From Argentina anserina (taxonomy: Eukaryota; Streptophyta; Magnoliopsida; Rosales; Rosaceae), in contig NC_065877.1 in the NCBI RefSeq assembly GCF_933775445.1, positions 12,214,001-12,278,000 of the forward strand: DNA of 64,000 nt. The letters are read 5' to 3'. The notes below the pieces were generated by a model. It searched no databases and was not told where the DNA came from. It was given only the letters and a program-made list of their open reading frames with translations. The position numbers and the translations under genes are program-made. This document shows positions 1 to 10,161 of this stretch, one piece after another. Every line of letters begins with the position of its first letter. Within the stretch, counting starts at the first letter, position 1.

Positions 1-506
1 ACAGTAATTTTTTATTTTTTTAGGAAAGTTATCTATATATATATTTTTTGTTTTTCTTCTTGGAGCTCTTTTAAAGAAAATATTGTAAAACCTAAAAGTT
101 CAAGTGTAGAAGTTATTAAAATTGCAATAATGATAAAACAAATTAATTGTTTAACTTTGAGCGGAGGAAGAATTTATTTATATGTAATAAGTTAAATAAA
201 CAAATTTATAATTTAAGGTCCACCATATTTTGTCAAATTTTTTAAAATTTTACTTAAATAGTATTTAAGATAAAAATGCATAAGTGAATAGCGTGAATAG
301 TGGACGCTCTACTGTAGACAAATCATGATCAGGGAGGACAAAAATAATAAGACATGCAAATTAACCGATTACAAAGAATAGAAAATTACTATTATGGAAT
401 ACCGGAGTCATAAGTACAGGTCATGAACTTATGAGCTCAAAGTGAAAGAACAAGAATGAAGTATCAAAGCATTATGAGCTCTCTGCTCCGATCTGCCATG
501 GACTTA
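1..506. other. AT-rich intergenic, 3' flank of the first NHL gene
   Basis: No coding potential was seen. The stretch is strongly AT-rich and must contain the 3' UTR and polyadenylation region of the minus-strand gene that follows, but no single poly(A) signal stands out. Confidence 0.6.
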
Positions 507-1196
507 TCAATAATTAAAGTAATCAACTGAACACTTCTCAGTCTGAAAAGTACCAACTGAAGTCCCATTCTGGCTCAAAGGAACCTTCAAGTCGCATTCA
601 ATTCTAGGCTTAAACTTTCCGGTCTTGATTCCACCCAACTTGAACCGAATCCTCAGATAAAGCTTCATCTCTATCTCGTAAACCCCTGCACTCTTCTGTT
701 CGTTAAACTCCTCAAGCAAGTCGGATCCAACAATCAATTGCTGACCCTTGAACACCGGGTTAAATACGTTTGTAGTTTTATGGCCTTGGTAAAATGGCGT
801 GAGAGTAACCGTATTGAGCCTCTGTCCCTCGTAAAGAGCTCTAGCTTCGATGCGATCATAGTAGACACCGATCTTCTTGTTGGGGTTTCGGATGGTGAGG
901 TTGAGGGCGAGGTTGTAGTGCAGGTTGCTATCGGCGGAGAAGTTGAACTGGGTGAGCGTGGCGTCGGTGACGTGAAACTTGACTTTGGTGGGGCGAACTA
1001 TGAGCCAGAAGACGAGGAAGGCTAGACCCATAAAGACTACAGCTGCGAAGATGATCTTGAATACCAGGCTGAAAATGCAGCTGCAGCAGCAGCCGAGGGG
1101 GCCACTGCCGCGGCTCCGGCGGTGGTAAGATTTGCTGGCCGGGACTGAGGGGCCGTAGTAGGCCCTGTTTAAGTGGGCTTCTTCATTCTCTGCCAT
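507..1196 (-). CDS. NDR1/HIN1-like (NHL) LEA_2 protein, NHL3/NHL10 type
   Basis: Single-exon gene for 229 residues, starting at the ATG whose complement ends at 1196. A short cytosolic N-terminus carries the motif AYYGPSVP (12-19) and a CCCSC cluster (36-40). One membrane segment follows (about 41-67). The rest is an LEA_2 domain with the family motifs NPNKKIGVYYD (104-114) and FYQGHK (135-140), then RFKLG (184-188) where many relatives have RWKVG. Possible N-glycosylation sites are N85, N99 and N210, which fits a lumenal or apoplastic domain. Known members (Arabidopsis NHL3, NHL10/YLS9) are plasma-membrane proteins induced by pathogens, senescence or stress. The length is usual for the family and no lesions are visible. 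It forms a tandem pair with 5123-5806, same strand, about 3.9 kb apart. The family call is firm; the exact orthologue is not. Confidence 0.93.
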   Translation of the reverse strand: MAENEEAHLNRAYYGPSVPASKSYHRRSRGSGPLGCCCSCIFSLVFKIIFAAVVFMGLAFLVFWLIVRPTKVKFHVTDATLTQFNFSADSNLHYNLALNLTIRNPNKKIGVYYDRIEARALYEGQRLNTVTLTPFYQGHKTTNVFNPVFKGQQLIVGSDLLEEFNEQKSAGVYEIEMKLYLRIRFKLGGIKTGKFKPRIECDLKVPLSQNGTSVGTFQTEKCSVDYFNY

Positions 1197-1315
1197 ATTT
1201 GGAGGCTGAAACGGAGTGAATTAAAGATGTGAAATGTGTAGAGTATGATGAAAATTGCTAAAGGATCAAATTGGATGAAGAAGAACTATTGTAAGTGAAA
1301 AAACTGGAGCGAGGT

Positions 1316-1420
1316 TTATGTAAGGATGTAGAGGGTGGGAAAAAGAAGATATTGGTGTGCTGCGTGCTTTTGTAGAATAAGGAAGAAAGTCGTGAGCTAA
1401 GAAAAACCAACGCGTTAGTT
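1316..1420 (-). promoter_or_regulatory. Proximal promoter of the first NHL gene with CGCG element
   Basis: A TATA-like sequence reads TTACATAAA on the minus strand at about 1316-1324, some 120 bp before the ATG. Farther upstream, 1351-1420 resembles the same region of the second NHL gene: both carry GTGCTGCGTG followed by a run of T. A palindromic ACGCGT at 1410-1415 matches the CGCG core bound by CAMTA calmodulin-binding factors. Function is inferred from motif and conservation only. Confidence 0.45.
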
Positions 1421-2618
1421 AGTGTTTCTAGGAGAACATTTCAACTTTCCTCGCAGGTCCCATGGTGCCATGGTACGTATACTTTGCTTAAATATTGTAT
1501 ATAGCTTCAGCATATATACATGCTTCTTTTGTTAATTCTATTCCGCGAGATTGATTACAGATTGCCACCGTTAATTTAAGTTGCTAACTTCGTAAATTTC
1601 ACAAAAGAGGGAAAATGAACCACTTATTGGTGCAATTAGAAGGGGACATAGTAGGAAGTATAGAGGATTTACAAGTGATAAATCCGAATGATGATAAAGA
1701 GATCTCATGCGAATAACTCTAAAGATAAATTTTGTAATTCATCAGAAAACAAGAGATAATAAGATAAAATGCGTCTACACCTTTCTAAAGATACTTAAAT
1801 ACTTATAAACAAATCCTATAACTTAGAGAACCAACCCTAAAAACCCAAACATTAAACAAAATGAATTTAAAACAAACTAAAAAACATAAATGTTGGAAAT
1901 ATATAAAAACAAAAGTTGATTTGAGGCCCTAAACGAGCTCGGAAGCCCGAAAAAAGTCAATAGAGTGTGGCAAAGCCATGACTTTGACTCTTTGATTGCA
2001 TGGTTCTCTTCTTGGAAATGTATTATAATAGTCATTCTGACACCAAATGTCAAATCTGCAATTAACAAAACTGCTACCTAAACTACAGTTTTACCACTGG
2101 ACAGCAAATTTGCAACAAACCGCACTTTGACTTGTTGCGATCCATTTGCTACTCAATGTCCTCTACCATCGTTCTACATTAGATGGAGACTTAACGGAAA
2201 CACTCAATTTTATAAAAATTTGATACTATAAGAAATCATTGGTTTGAAATTGAAATATCAAGAATTAAATTGTCAAGTTATTAAAATTACAGTTTAAGAA
2301 TCGACCAATATTTTATTCATAATTGTAACATGCAATTACACGTCCAAGACCTACGTGCACATGTGCACTATTGTATGGACGAATTTTTGTATTAGGATAA
2401 TGCTCAATCAAGCCTTAATCACATTGATTAAGTCAGTTTGAGGAATTAGAGAGGGAGAGAGAGAAGGAAGCGAGGAATTGTTTTGTTGCGAAATTAACTG
2501 ATGCGTTAGAAATCGAGGAATCGTGTAAGGTTCTTCCCATATATATTTGTTTTGACGTTTTCTTCTGAATGCGAGCTTAGAACAAAGATCTGTCACAGGT
2601 GGCAACATCACCTGTACA
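1421..2618. other. Intergenic sequence without recognised features
   Basis: AT-rich, with only short open frames in either strand. No repeat pair or transposon end was recognised. It separates the first NHL promoter from a LINE-derived piece. Confidence 0.5.
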
Positions 2619-3520
2619 TTGATTAGTGCCTTGAGAGTTCTCTCCCCTTCAATCATCTTTTCCCTCCTCTACTCTCTTTCAATCATTAACCACAAACACC
2701 ACCTCACAACCACGCTACATCTCTCATCAAGCTACAAATCCCTCCGCAATCCCTCATTCATGGAAACCACCCCACCTGGCCATATTAAAATCAATATTGA
2801 TGGTGCTTGGATTAAAGAGACAAAATTCACTGATGTTTGTGCTCTAGCTAGAGACTGCAATGGTTCTATGATCGATGGTTCTACTCGTCTTTGTGTTTCT
2901 GGCTCCTCTCTTGAGGCTGAAGCTAGAGCTTCTTTGGAAGCAGTAGAGCTATCTGAACGCATCCCACATGTTCCTATCCTCCTTGAATCTGATTCAAAAT
3001 ATTTAGTGGACTCCATCAACAACATTTCAAGCAATTGTCATTGGAGGATTGCTCCAATTATCTCAAAAATCAAGAACGATATTACCTTGTTGCATCGGTC
3101 TACTTGGTTTTGGGTCCCAAGAGAAGCGAATCCAGCTGCCGATTTGGTGGCCTTGTTAGTTGTGCAGAAGAAGTGCTCGGACGTCTGGATTGATCGTCCT
3201 CCTTCTTCCCTGGTCTTTGTTCTATCCCGTGATGGTTTGCCTTACCCACTGCCTCCCAACCCAAATTGCGGACCCTCTTGACTCAGCTGAGGTCTTGGTC
3301 TGTCTTTTTTCATTGGCGCCGGAGCTCAGTTCTTTTTTCGCATGTCTTTTTCTTCTTTTTTGTGTTCATTGTTCTGTTTTTTCTATAGTTTCTTAGTCTT
3401 GTACTCTGTTTGTTGGTTGACTTGTGTGACTAGTTTAGTTGGGTTGATTCCAAGGCGTACTTCTATAAATTTTTAGCCTTGGGCTGTTTGAATGAAATTT
3501 TAGTTGACCAACAAAAAAAG
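2619..3520 (+). mobile_element. 3' end of a LINE (non-LTR) retrotransposon, 5' truncated
   Basis: The stretch holds an RNase H frame, a T-rich 3' untranslated part and an A-tail of seven residues (about 3514-3520). That order fits the 3' end of plant L1-type LINEs, whose ORF2 ends in an RNase H domain. No reverse transcriptase is visible upstream, so the copy would be truncated. The 5' limit is approximate and no target duplication was proven. Confidence 0.55.
2760..3281 (+). CDS. RNase H domain protein (RVT_3 type), LINE-derived
   Basis: From the first ATG the frame encodes 173 residues that are almost entirely one plant-type RNase H fold. All four expected acidic residues are present: D14 in NIDGAW, E54 in LEAEAR, D78 in ESDSKY and D128 in ANPAAD. 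The motif FWVPREAN (117-124) is typical of LINE ORF2 C-termini. The frame can be extended upstream without a stop but lacks an ATG there. It is uninterrupted, which is unusual for a dead fragment. It may be a recent truncated LINE or, less likely, an expressed single-domain RNase H. Enzymatic activity is not shown. Confidence 0.6.
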   Translation: METTPPGHIKINIDGAWIKETKFTDVCALARDCNGSMIDGSTRLCVSGSSLEAEARASLEAVELSERIPHVPILLESDSKYLVDSINNISSNCHWRIAPIISKIKNDITLLHRSTWFWVPREANPAADLVALLVVQKKCSDVWIDRPPSSLVFVLSRDGLPYPLPPNPNCGPS

Positions 3521-3687
3521 ATTGGTGTGTTTATTATATTTTTTTCAGAACCTGCAATGTCCCCACTGAATTTGACTGATACTATGTCAACCCACTGCAT
3601 GATAATGTCGTCACAACAACAAAAAAAAAAACGATGAAATTAATGCTGAAATTCTGAAACAGTGATTCTGGTGTGGTTGTAGACTTG

Positions 3688-4164
3688 TAGCACGGACACG
3701 CGAACTCAATTTGGACACGGCCCGGACACGCGAGTGTCTGAATTGGACACGCGGACACACACCAACTCATAATAAAAGTGAAAGTGCTTATGGTGAGAAT
3801 TGAACTTTGGTCATCGAAGGCACCCAACAACTCCTCAACCATTCCAACAGATTCAGTTTTTGTTATATTTATGCACACTTTAATATATCTAAGGAGAGAA
3901 ACTCATGATAAAAATAAGAATGCTTGTGGTGGGATTCGAACCTTGGTCATCTAAATGATCCAACAAATCCTCAACCATTCCAACAGATTCAGTTTTTGTT
4001 ATATTTATGCACACTTTAATATATATACATCTAAATACTTTCAAATTTTAAATTAATTTTTTAATAAAGAAATATATATATATATATATATTAAAATAAT
4101 TTTAATTGACGTGTCCACCACGTGTCCGTGTCTAAAAAAATTTCTATATGCCGTGTCCGTGCTA
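3688..4164. mobile_element. hAT-like non-autonomous element
   Basis: Both ends carry the same inverted terminal sequence TAGCACGGACACG (start at 3688; complement ends at 4164), with subterminal repeats of GGACACG. The ends resemble small plant hAT elements. The flanks (TAGACTTG left, TAGCTTG right) suggest a damaged 8-bp target duplication. There is no transposase. The interior holds a direct duplication listed separately. Confidence 0.6.
3783..4024. repeat. Direct duplication of about 107 bp inside the hAT-like element
   Basis: Two copies, about 3783-3889 and 3918-4024, are nearly identical in their last 60 bases and more diverged at the start. Read on the minus strand each contains TTCGAATCCCACC or a variant, resembling a pol III B box, preceded by a TGGTTGAGG segment resembling an A box. 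This suggests a tRNA-derived SINE body, but no complete SINE structure was shown. Confidence 0.55.
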
Positions 4165-5122
4165 CATAGCTTGTAGCTGTAGGACTAGGTAAACAGAAAT
4201 AAAGGATTACAAAGTTGATTCGTCAGAAAATAAAGTTTATCTAATCTTTGGAATACGTATTTGAAATTGTGTGAAAATGTAAACTACAATGTTAGCGTGT
4301 CATATGTAAGTGTTTGATATTCAAACTTCAATGTGCTAGCAAACTAATGCTAGATGAGTACAAACAATTTTTTCATCACGATCCATGTTACAAAACGTTC
4401 TTCTATTGTTATTACTATAATAACGATGATGAATGAGTGCCTTTTACTATGACAAAGTCAATCATACGTACATCAATTGTCATATGACCAAATTTGTTAA
4501 TTGATCTTGGATTTGCTCCACATTTTTAATGTCATTCATAGGATACCATTATTTACGAGACACCGCAACCAAGAAGTCATTCAAACCGTCTGTTGTAGCT
4601 GCACAAAAATTATGCAAGCGCACGTAGCATTTGTTTACGAAACCTCCGGTGACCAATGTTCTCTTATATATTACTTTTCTAATTTTACACAATTTTGTTC
4701 AGCTATGTGATCGATCACAGTTGATCAAACAGAACTCATGAGCAAAGAATCAACGTGATGGATTCGATTCTGCTTTTGTATATGATCAAATATGCATACC
4801 GAAACAGATATTCGCCAAATAATGAATATAATGAATATATATCATGTAATTTATGTACATAGAGACACGTGTGATCACAGGCGGATCATCATAACGAAAA
4901 CTAAACCAAGGCACGGTATAACATACGCACACCAAAAAATGAATCATCATCATAACTACTATGGGTATAGTGATGAAGACAGATACCCTACTAATGCTGC
5001 TGGACGAACTCGATCACAATAGTGGCCGGTAACCAATGTCGCGCCGTTGGTAGTCTGCATGCTACCAATTAAGGACAAATCAATGAAGTTCTGGCTCGGC
5101 TATATGTTTGATCAGAGGATCA
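4165..5122. other. Intergenic sequence, 3' flank of the second NHL gene
   Basis: No gene recognised. It contains a palindromic ACACGTGT (about 4865-4872), which as a motif is a G-box/ABRE, but the site lies downstream of the neighbouring gene, so a regulatory role is doubtful. Confidence 0.45.
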
Positions 5123-5806
5123 TCAGTTGAAGTAATCAATGGAGCACTTCTCAGTCTGAAAAGTGCCCACTGAATTTCCACTCTGACTCAAAGGAACCTT
5201 CAAGTCACATTCAACCCTAGGCTTGAACTTTCCGGTCTTGATTCTACCCAACTTGAACCGAATCCTCAGATAAAGTTTCATTTCAATCTCGTAAACCCCA
5301 GCAGTCTTCTGTTCGTTAAACTCCTCAAGCAAGTCGGATCCAACGATCAATTGCTGTCCCTTGAACACCGGGTTCAACACGTTTGTGGTTTTGTGGCCTT
5401 GATAAAATGGGGTCAGAGTAACCGTACTGAACCTCTGGCCTTCGTAAAGAGCTCGGGCTTCGATCCGATCATAGTAGACGCCGATCTTTTTGTTGGGGTT
5501 TCGGATGCTGAGGTTGAGAGCGAGATTGTAGTGCAGGTTGTTGTCGGAGGAGTAGTTGAACTGGGTGAGGGTGGCATCGGTCACGTGAAACTTCACTCTA
5601 GTTGGCCTGACAATGAGCCAGAAGACGAGGAAGGCTATTCCACTGAAGACGACTGCGGCGAAGATCAGCTTAAATATGAGACCGAAGATGCAGCTGCAGC
5701 AGCAACCGAGAGGACCTCCACCCCGGCCAGGGCGGTGGTAGTTCTCTCCCGCTGGGATTGAGGGGCCGTAGTAGGCCCCGTTCAAGTGGGCTTGTTTATC
5801 TGACAT
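5123..5806 (-). CDS. NDR1/HIN1-like (NHL) LEA_2 protein, tandem paralogue
   Basis: Single-exon gene for 227 residues; the start ATG is at 5806-5804 on the minus strand. Layout matches the first NHL gene: AYYGPSIP (11-18), cysteine cluster CCCSC (35-39), one membrane helix (about 40-66), then LEA_2 with NPNKKIGVYYD (103-113), FYQGHK and RFKLG. About 33 of 227 positions differ from the first copy, mostly in the N-terminal tail and membrane helix, so about 85% identity by eye. The LEA_2 core is conserved, which suggests both copies are under constraint. As for its relatives, a plasma-membrane stress or defence role is likely, with the C-terminal domain facing the apoplast. Tandem duplication is the simplest origin. 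Confidence 0.93.
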   Translation of the reverse strand: MSDKQAHLNGAYYGPSIPAGENYHRPGRGGGPLGCCCSCIFGLIFKLIFAAVVFSGIAFLVFWLIVRPTRVKFHVTDATLTQFNYSSDNNLHYNLALNLSIRNPNKKIGVYYDRIEARALYEGQRFSTVTLTPFYQGHKTTNVLNPVFKGQQLIVGSDLLEEFNEQKTAGVYEIEMKLYLRIRFKLGRIKTGKFKPRVECDLKVPLSQSGNSVGTFQTEKCSIDYFN

Positions 5807-5910
5807 AGAAGCTGAAGGTATAGAATGTGTACGTAGAGTGAAGTAGCTACGTACTGAATGAATTTGAGTAGGGTGGTGAAGAATGAGAAAGGAAGAAGGT
5901 GAAGCTGGGA

Positions 5911-5917
5911 TTATATA
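5911..5917 (-). promoter_or_regulatory. TATA box of the second NHL gene
   Basis: TATATAA on the minus strand, about 105 bp before the ATG, which would give a 5' UTR of roughly 75 nt. Confidence 0.6.
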
Positions 5918-5951
5918 GGGCTTAAGAGCGCGTGGGAAATGATGAGGATCA

Positions 5952-6030
5952 GATTTGTGTGCTGCGTGTTTTAGTATAACACGGAAGGACGCGTGTCGCG
6001 TGGGCTTGAGTTAAGAAAATCGAACGCGGT
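5952..6030 (-). promoter_or_regulatory. Conserved upstream block with clustered CGCG motifs
   Basis: Shares GTGCTGCGTG and the following GAGTTAAGAAAA-like segment with the promoter of the first NHL gene. It holds ACGCGT (5989-5994) and further CGCG cores nearby, matching the CAMTA-type consensus. Calcium or calmodulin-linked stress control is an inference. Confidence 0.45.
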
Positions 6031-6810
6031 TGCTTGATTTGTAGAAGGTTTCAGGAGGTTTCTCTTTCGACTTTGGACCGGTCTACTCTGTATTCGAGGT
6101 AATCAGAAGTCTGATGACGCAGCGCGTAGACGTGATGAGGCTTATGGAACTTTTCCGGGTTGCTTCCATGCATTGCGCCATTTAGTCGCTGTTGAGCCGA
6201 CTCTTTTAGAGATATTGATAACTATGCACAGCTGAACGCCTGAACCCGACTGCTGAGCCCACCGGGCTTCGAATTCGGTTAACATGAATACATGATGATA
6301 TAGGATTATGGGATTACGTGTCATATGCCTATCAAACTCACCTAATGCAGGTCATGAGGACATGAGGTATCATAACGACATAACCTAGTTCATTACCGTC
6401 GGGACTCATTATTTAGCTCGCGGATTCGATGAGATTTTACCTGCCCGACTCGGCCTAGGAGAAAACCCGCCATAGCCCTTTTTCGTTGGTAGATGGCTGT
6501 GTTTGGTTTAAAGGTTTAAATTCCGGCCCGGCCTTTATGTCTAGTCCGCCAAAAGCCCGCCTAGTCAGGCCCGTAAAAACTCGTAAAGCCCGCTAAATAA
6601 TAAATATGTTATATTATATATATGTCCTCATTAAAATCTAACACTATAACCATTTATATATATATATATATATCTAAACTAAAGTATTAAATACATTATA
6701 TATTATGTATATAGATTATACATATATTTGTTCTAATTAAAGTCTATGACTATATAACTACACCTGTTTCTTTATATCACACACACTATTACACACATAT
6801 AATCTTGATC
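6031..6810. other. Intergenic sequence with degraded GGCCCG-rich transposon remnant
   Basis: At 6395-6600 the sequence has repeated AAGCCCGC and GGCCCGG words, which recur at about 7406-7490 and 7775-7840. Such words are common at ends of small plant hAT-like elements, but no clean terminal pair or target duplication could be assigned. (TA)n follows at about 6655. Confidence 0.4.
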
Positions 6811-7197
6811 CGGTGTGGAAATCCATACCTTAAGCTTAACGTATTTCTATTTTTTACCAATTTTCTAATCTAATTTTCACATCTCCACCATCTAGTGTTT
6901 AAGTAATAACGTATAGATAATCTCTATGAATTTTCAGCCAATTTGCTAATCGTTAAGACATCTAACTTGATTAAACTAATGAACGGATTAAATCTGCTGA
7001 ATTTAAATCGTTCTTATTTATAATAGAAAAACGCAGTTTTCGGGTGACTTAACGATAAACAAATTGGTTGAAAATTTGTATATATGATCTATACGTTATT
7101 ATCTAATGACTAGACGGTGGAAATGTGAAAACTCAATCGGAAAGTTGACAAAAAATGGAAATCTGTACCTTAAGCTAAGGTACAGAAGTCTGCACCG
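6811..7197. mobile_element. MITE with inverted repeats of about 160 bp
   Basis: The first and last 160 bases are inverted copies of each other (for example GTAATAACGTATAGAT near 6904 and its complement near 7092). The outermost bases are CGGTG and CACCG. There is no coding content. The target duplication was not identified, so the superfamily is open. Confidence 0.65.
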
Positions 7198-8028
7198 AAA
7201 ACATACTATATATCCTAATTAAAATCTAAAACTAGCTCTTGATCGGTAAGAACCCACACTTCTACATATTTTCTTTTTTATCTATGCTCTCTACTATATG
7301 TTTAATTCTCTTTTTTTTATAATTGTATTATATATCCCCTTTAAAAAATTGTATTTAAATAAATACTCCCTTAAATAATAGTATCTTTATATATATTTTT
7401 ATAATTAAAGGCCACAAGACCCGGCCCCTAAAAACCTATAAGGCTAGGCCTGTAAATAAAAGCGCCCAAAGTTCGCTTTAGATGAGCGGGCTTAGATCTT
7501 CCTATTTATGAAAATACTCGATTTGTTATTAATACAACTAGCAATCGACTTGTGTGTTGCACGATTTTGGATTTGTGTTGTGATTGCTAGGTTTGGGCAG
7601 TTATTCTTCTTTTACTATTATTTTCTTGTAAATTTACGGTATTAACCCTTGATAATTCCATTGATTGATGTAAATTTTAAACATGTCATGGATGATATAA
7701 GAACCCAAAAAATTGGTGAAGCTGTTGACACCAAATGATGACTTCTAGTTATATTAGTGGAGATATGTACTTAGGCCGGGCCAGGTTCGCCAAAAACCCG
7801 CCCATATGGGCCGGTAGCCTGGCTCGTTGATGAGTTCTATATATAGGATTGTTTGTTTGGCTCCTCGTCATTTTGTTATACTTTTATCTCAGCGTTCAAT
7901 TGGAGGAGTCCAATTGTCCATATCAAAATCATGTTCGGACGTCAATGATGTTTGAGAGAGGGCATTCCTGGTATGAGCCTATTAAATTGGTCGGTCTGTG
8001 ATTTAATGGGTTGGGCTTTACTAGGTTG
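7198..8028. other. Intergenic, AT-rich, with scattered GGCCCG-type repeat remnants
   Basis: No gene recognised. Contains two short GC-rich stretches (about 7406-7490 and 7775-7840) akin to those at 6395-6600. Confidence 0.4.
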
Positions 8029-9965
8029 CACTACCAGAAAAAAGTCCTTAAGTGAAGAAATTATTTCATCGGCTAAGAGTCTCAAGTATCGTATAATTAC
8101 TTAGCCGATGAAAATTTCATCGACTAAAAGTCGTCGGCCGAAGTCTGTACTGTAACAGATTAGTTGACAAAAAGACAAAAATATCGTTGGCTAAGACTGT
8201 GTAAAGCGACAAATTATCTTCCTCTAAGGTGACGAAAAAAATTGTCACTAAGGCATGAGGAGGCGAAATACTTTCGCCAGTTAAGTAATGCAAATTTATT
8301 TAATTGGTTAATGTGCTAGTATTAATTTCTATATTTTAATTTATATAATTATTTGGTATGTATTAAAATTTATACGGATATTTATATTATTTTAGTCTTA
8401 AATGAAAACACTCCCACCCTCCAACCTCCGCCGGCACCACCCACCACACTGTCAAAAGTTGCTACCACCGCCGTCATCACCACCACCAAATTCCATTTTT
8501 TTTTCTTCTCCCTCTCTTCCTTTAACGAAGGAGCTCACCCAAATATCACAGCCCACAACGATCAAAGCCTCTGCCGTCACCCAAATTGGAACCACCACAC
8601 CAAACCACCGATTCGTATATACCACCAAACTCGGCCAACGTATTCAAATAAAAACCACCAATTTCCATACCAATACAGCAATACCACTTTCTTTAATCAA
8701 AACCACCAGCCTCACTGCAATAAGAGTGATAATTTTCAAGATCATTACACAACTATTCGCCGGTATATGAAGTGCACACTCCATCCCCGTATCATTGCTC
8801 ATCGGCCATGAAAGAGACATATCTGGAGTAATGGAAAGCCCAACCCGAGCTCTGATTTCTATGGCCTCCCCTTCGCTGCCTTTCACGCACAGAAGAAGAT
8901 CACAATGCCACAAAGTGAGGGGTGATGGTGATGAGGTGGCCGTGATGGGTTTTGGCAAGAAGAAGTGGTGGTGCTGCACAGCCGAAGAGGTTTTGAGGTG
9001 AAAAGAACGTATGGATAGATCTGGGGTGAGAGAATTAAGGTATGAGATTTGGGATATGAAGTGTTGTGGTGTGATATTGGCCATTAGATTTGAGCGTATT
9101 GGACTTTTTACACGTTGATCCGTGCCATCTCTTCTAATTGGAGGATATGTTCCACCGATCCGTGTAATCTCATCTTTCTTATTTCAATGATCTGGGTGTA
9201 GTGTGGGGTCTGAAATATGTAAAAGCATGTGTTGTGGGAATTGATGATTAAGTGGAACATAATAAATATAATAACGTTAACCTTCTCAATTAATCTTTTA
9301 TTTCAGAGTTTACTATAAATGAATTTTAATTAGTATTTATTATTCTTGAATTTTGATGGATTGAAATTATATTTACGCTATTATACTCTACATATATAAA
9401 TTAATAAGAATCTTTCCATTAAATTGATATTAAGAGGTTCATGCACGTTCATTAACGTACGAGATGTGATCACTATTTTATATGGAGACATATATATTGA
9501 CATACAAATATTGATTGATATTGTCAATTGCGAACATGCATGTACTTATACACGTGGATCCTACTACAATATGCATCAACACACAAACGGGCATCTATTA
9601 TCATGTTTGATTAGGTTTCAGGTACATATATCAAATTATTATAATCTTTTCAGTGTTATTTTCCTTATTGGTCGATGCATATTTCATTTTTTTTGGTCCT
9701 ATGCTAAATCGAAGTAGCACGTAATTAAGTTGTTCTAAACAAGTCAAATGCGTACTTACTAGAATGAAATAAACTTGCCTTTCTCAATAATATCGATCAA
9801 TCATTCGTTAGTCTTAAATTTGAATTTTACTATAATTAAATTTATCACAATTAATCTTCTTCTTTTTTTGAAAGGTTTATCGCAATTACTCTTAGTTATA
9901 CTTGAACATTTACACTATTTATCTCAATTTGTCTAAATTAATTGTACTACATATATATTAGATAT

Positions 9966-10161
9966 TGTTGTATGAGAATTACTCTCCGTAATCTTCTGGT
10001 GTATCTTGTCCTAATTAGTATATGTTAGTCTAGTTAAGGAATGATATATAATCTCTGAATCTACAAGATACTCAATGTAATGTCTATATATAAGACCTCC
10101 TTATCAATGAATAAATATATACTTCTCTGTATTCAATGTGTATTATATTCTTTTTGTAACA
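9966..10161 (+). repeat. 5' LTR of the Copia element
   Basis: 196 bp, TG...CA ends, with internal TATATATAAG (about 10086) that may serve as TATA box. Paired with 16178-16372. Confidence 0.88.

Noticed and set aside
738..1025. Plus-strand open frame over the first NHL gene (and likewise 5351-5761 over the second)
   Set aside because: Antisense shadows of the LEA_2 coding sequence; they follow the codon structure of the real gene and resemble no known protein.
4865..4872. G-box/ABRE palindrome
   Set aside because: Lies downstream of the minus-strand NHL gene and upstream of nothing recognised; a single motif is not evidence for regulation.
8353..9084. Overlapping long frames on both strands inside the CACTA element
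   Set aside because: Low-complexity Pro/Thr/His-rich on the plus strand and unlike known families on the minus strand; no splice or domain support, so not called as genes.
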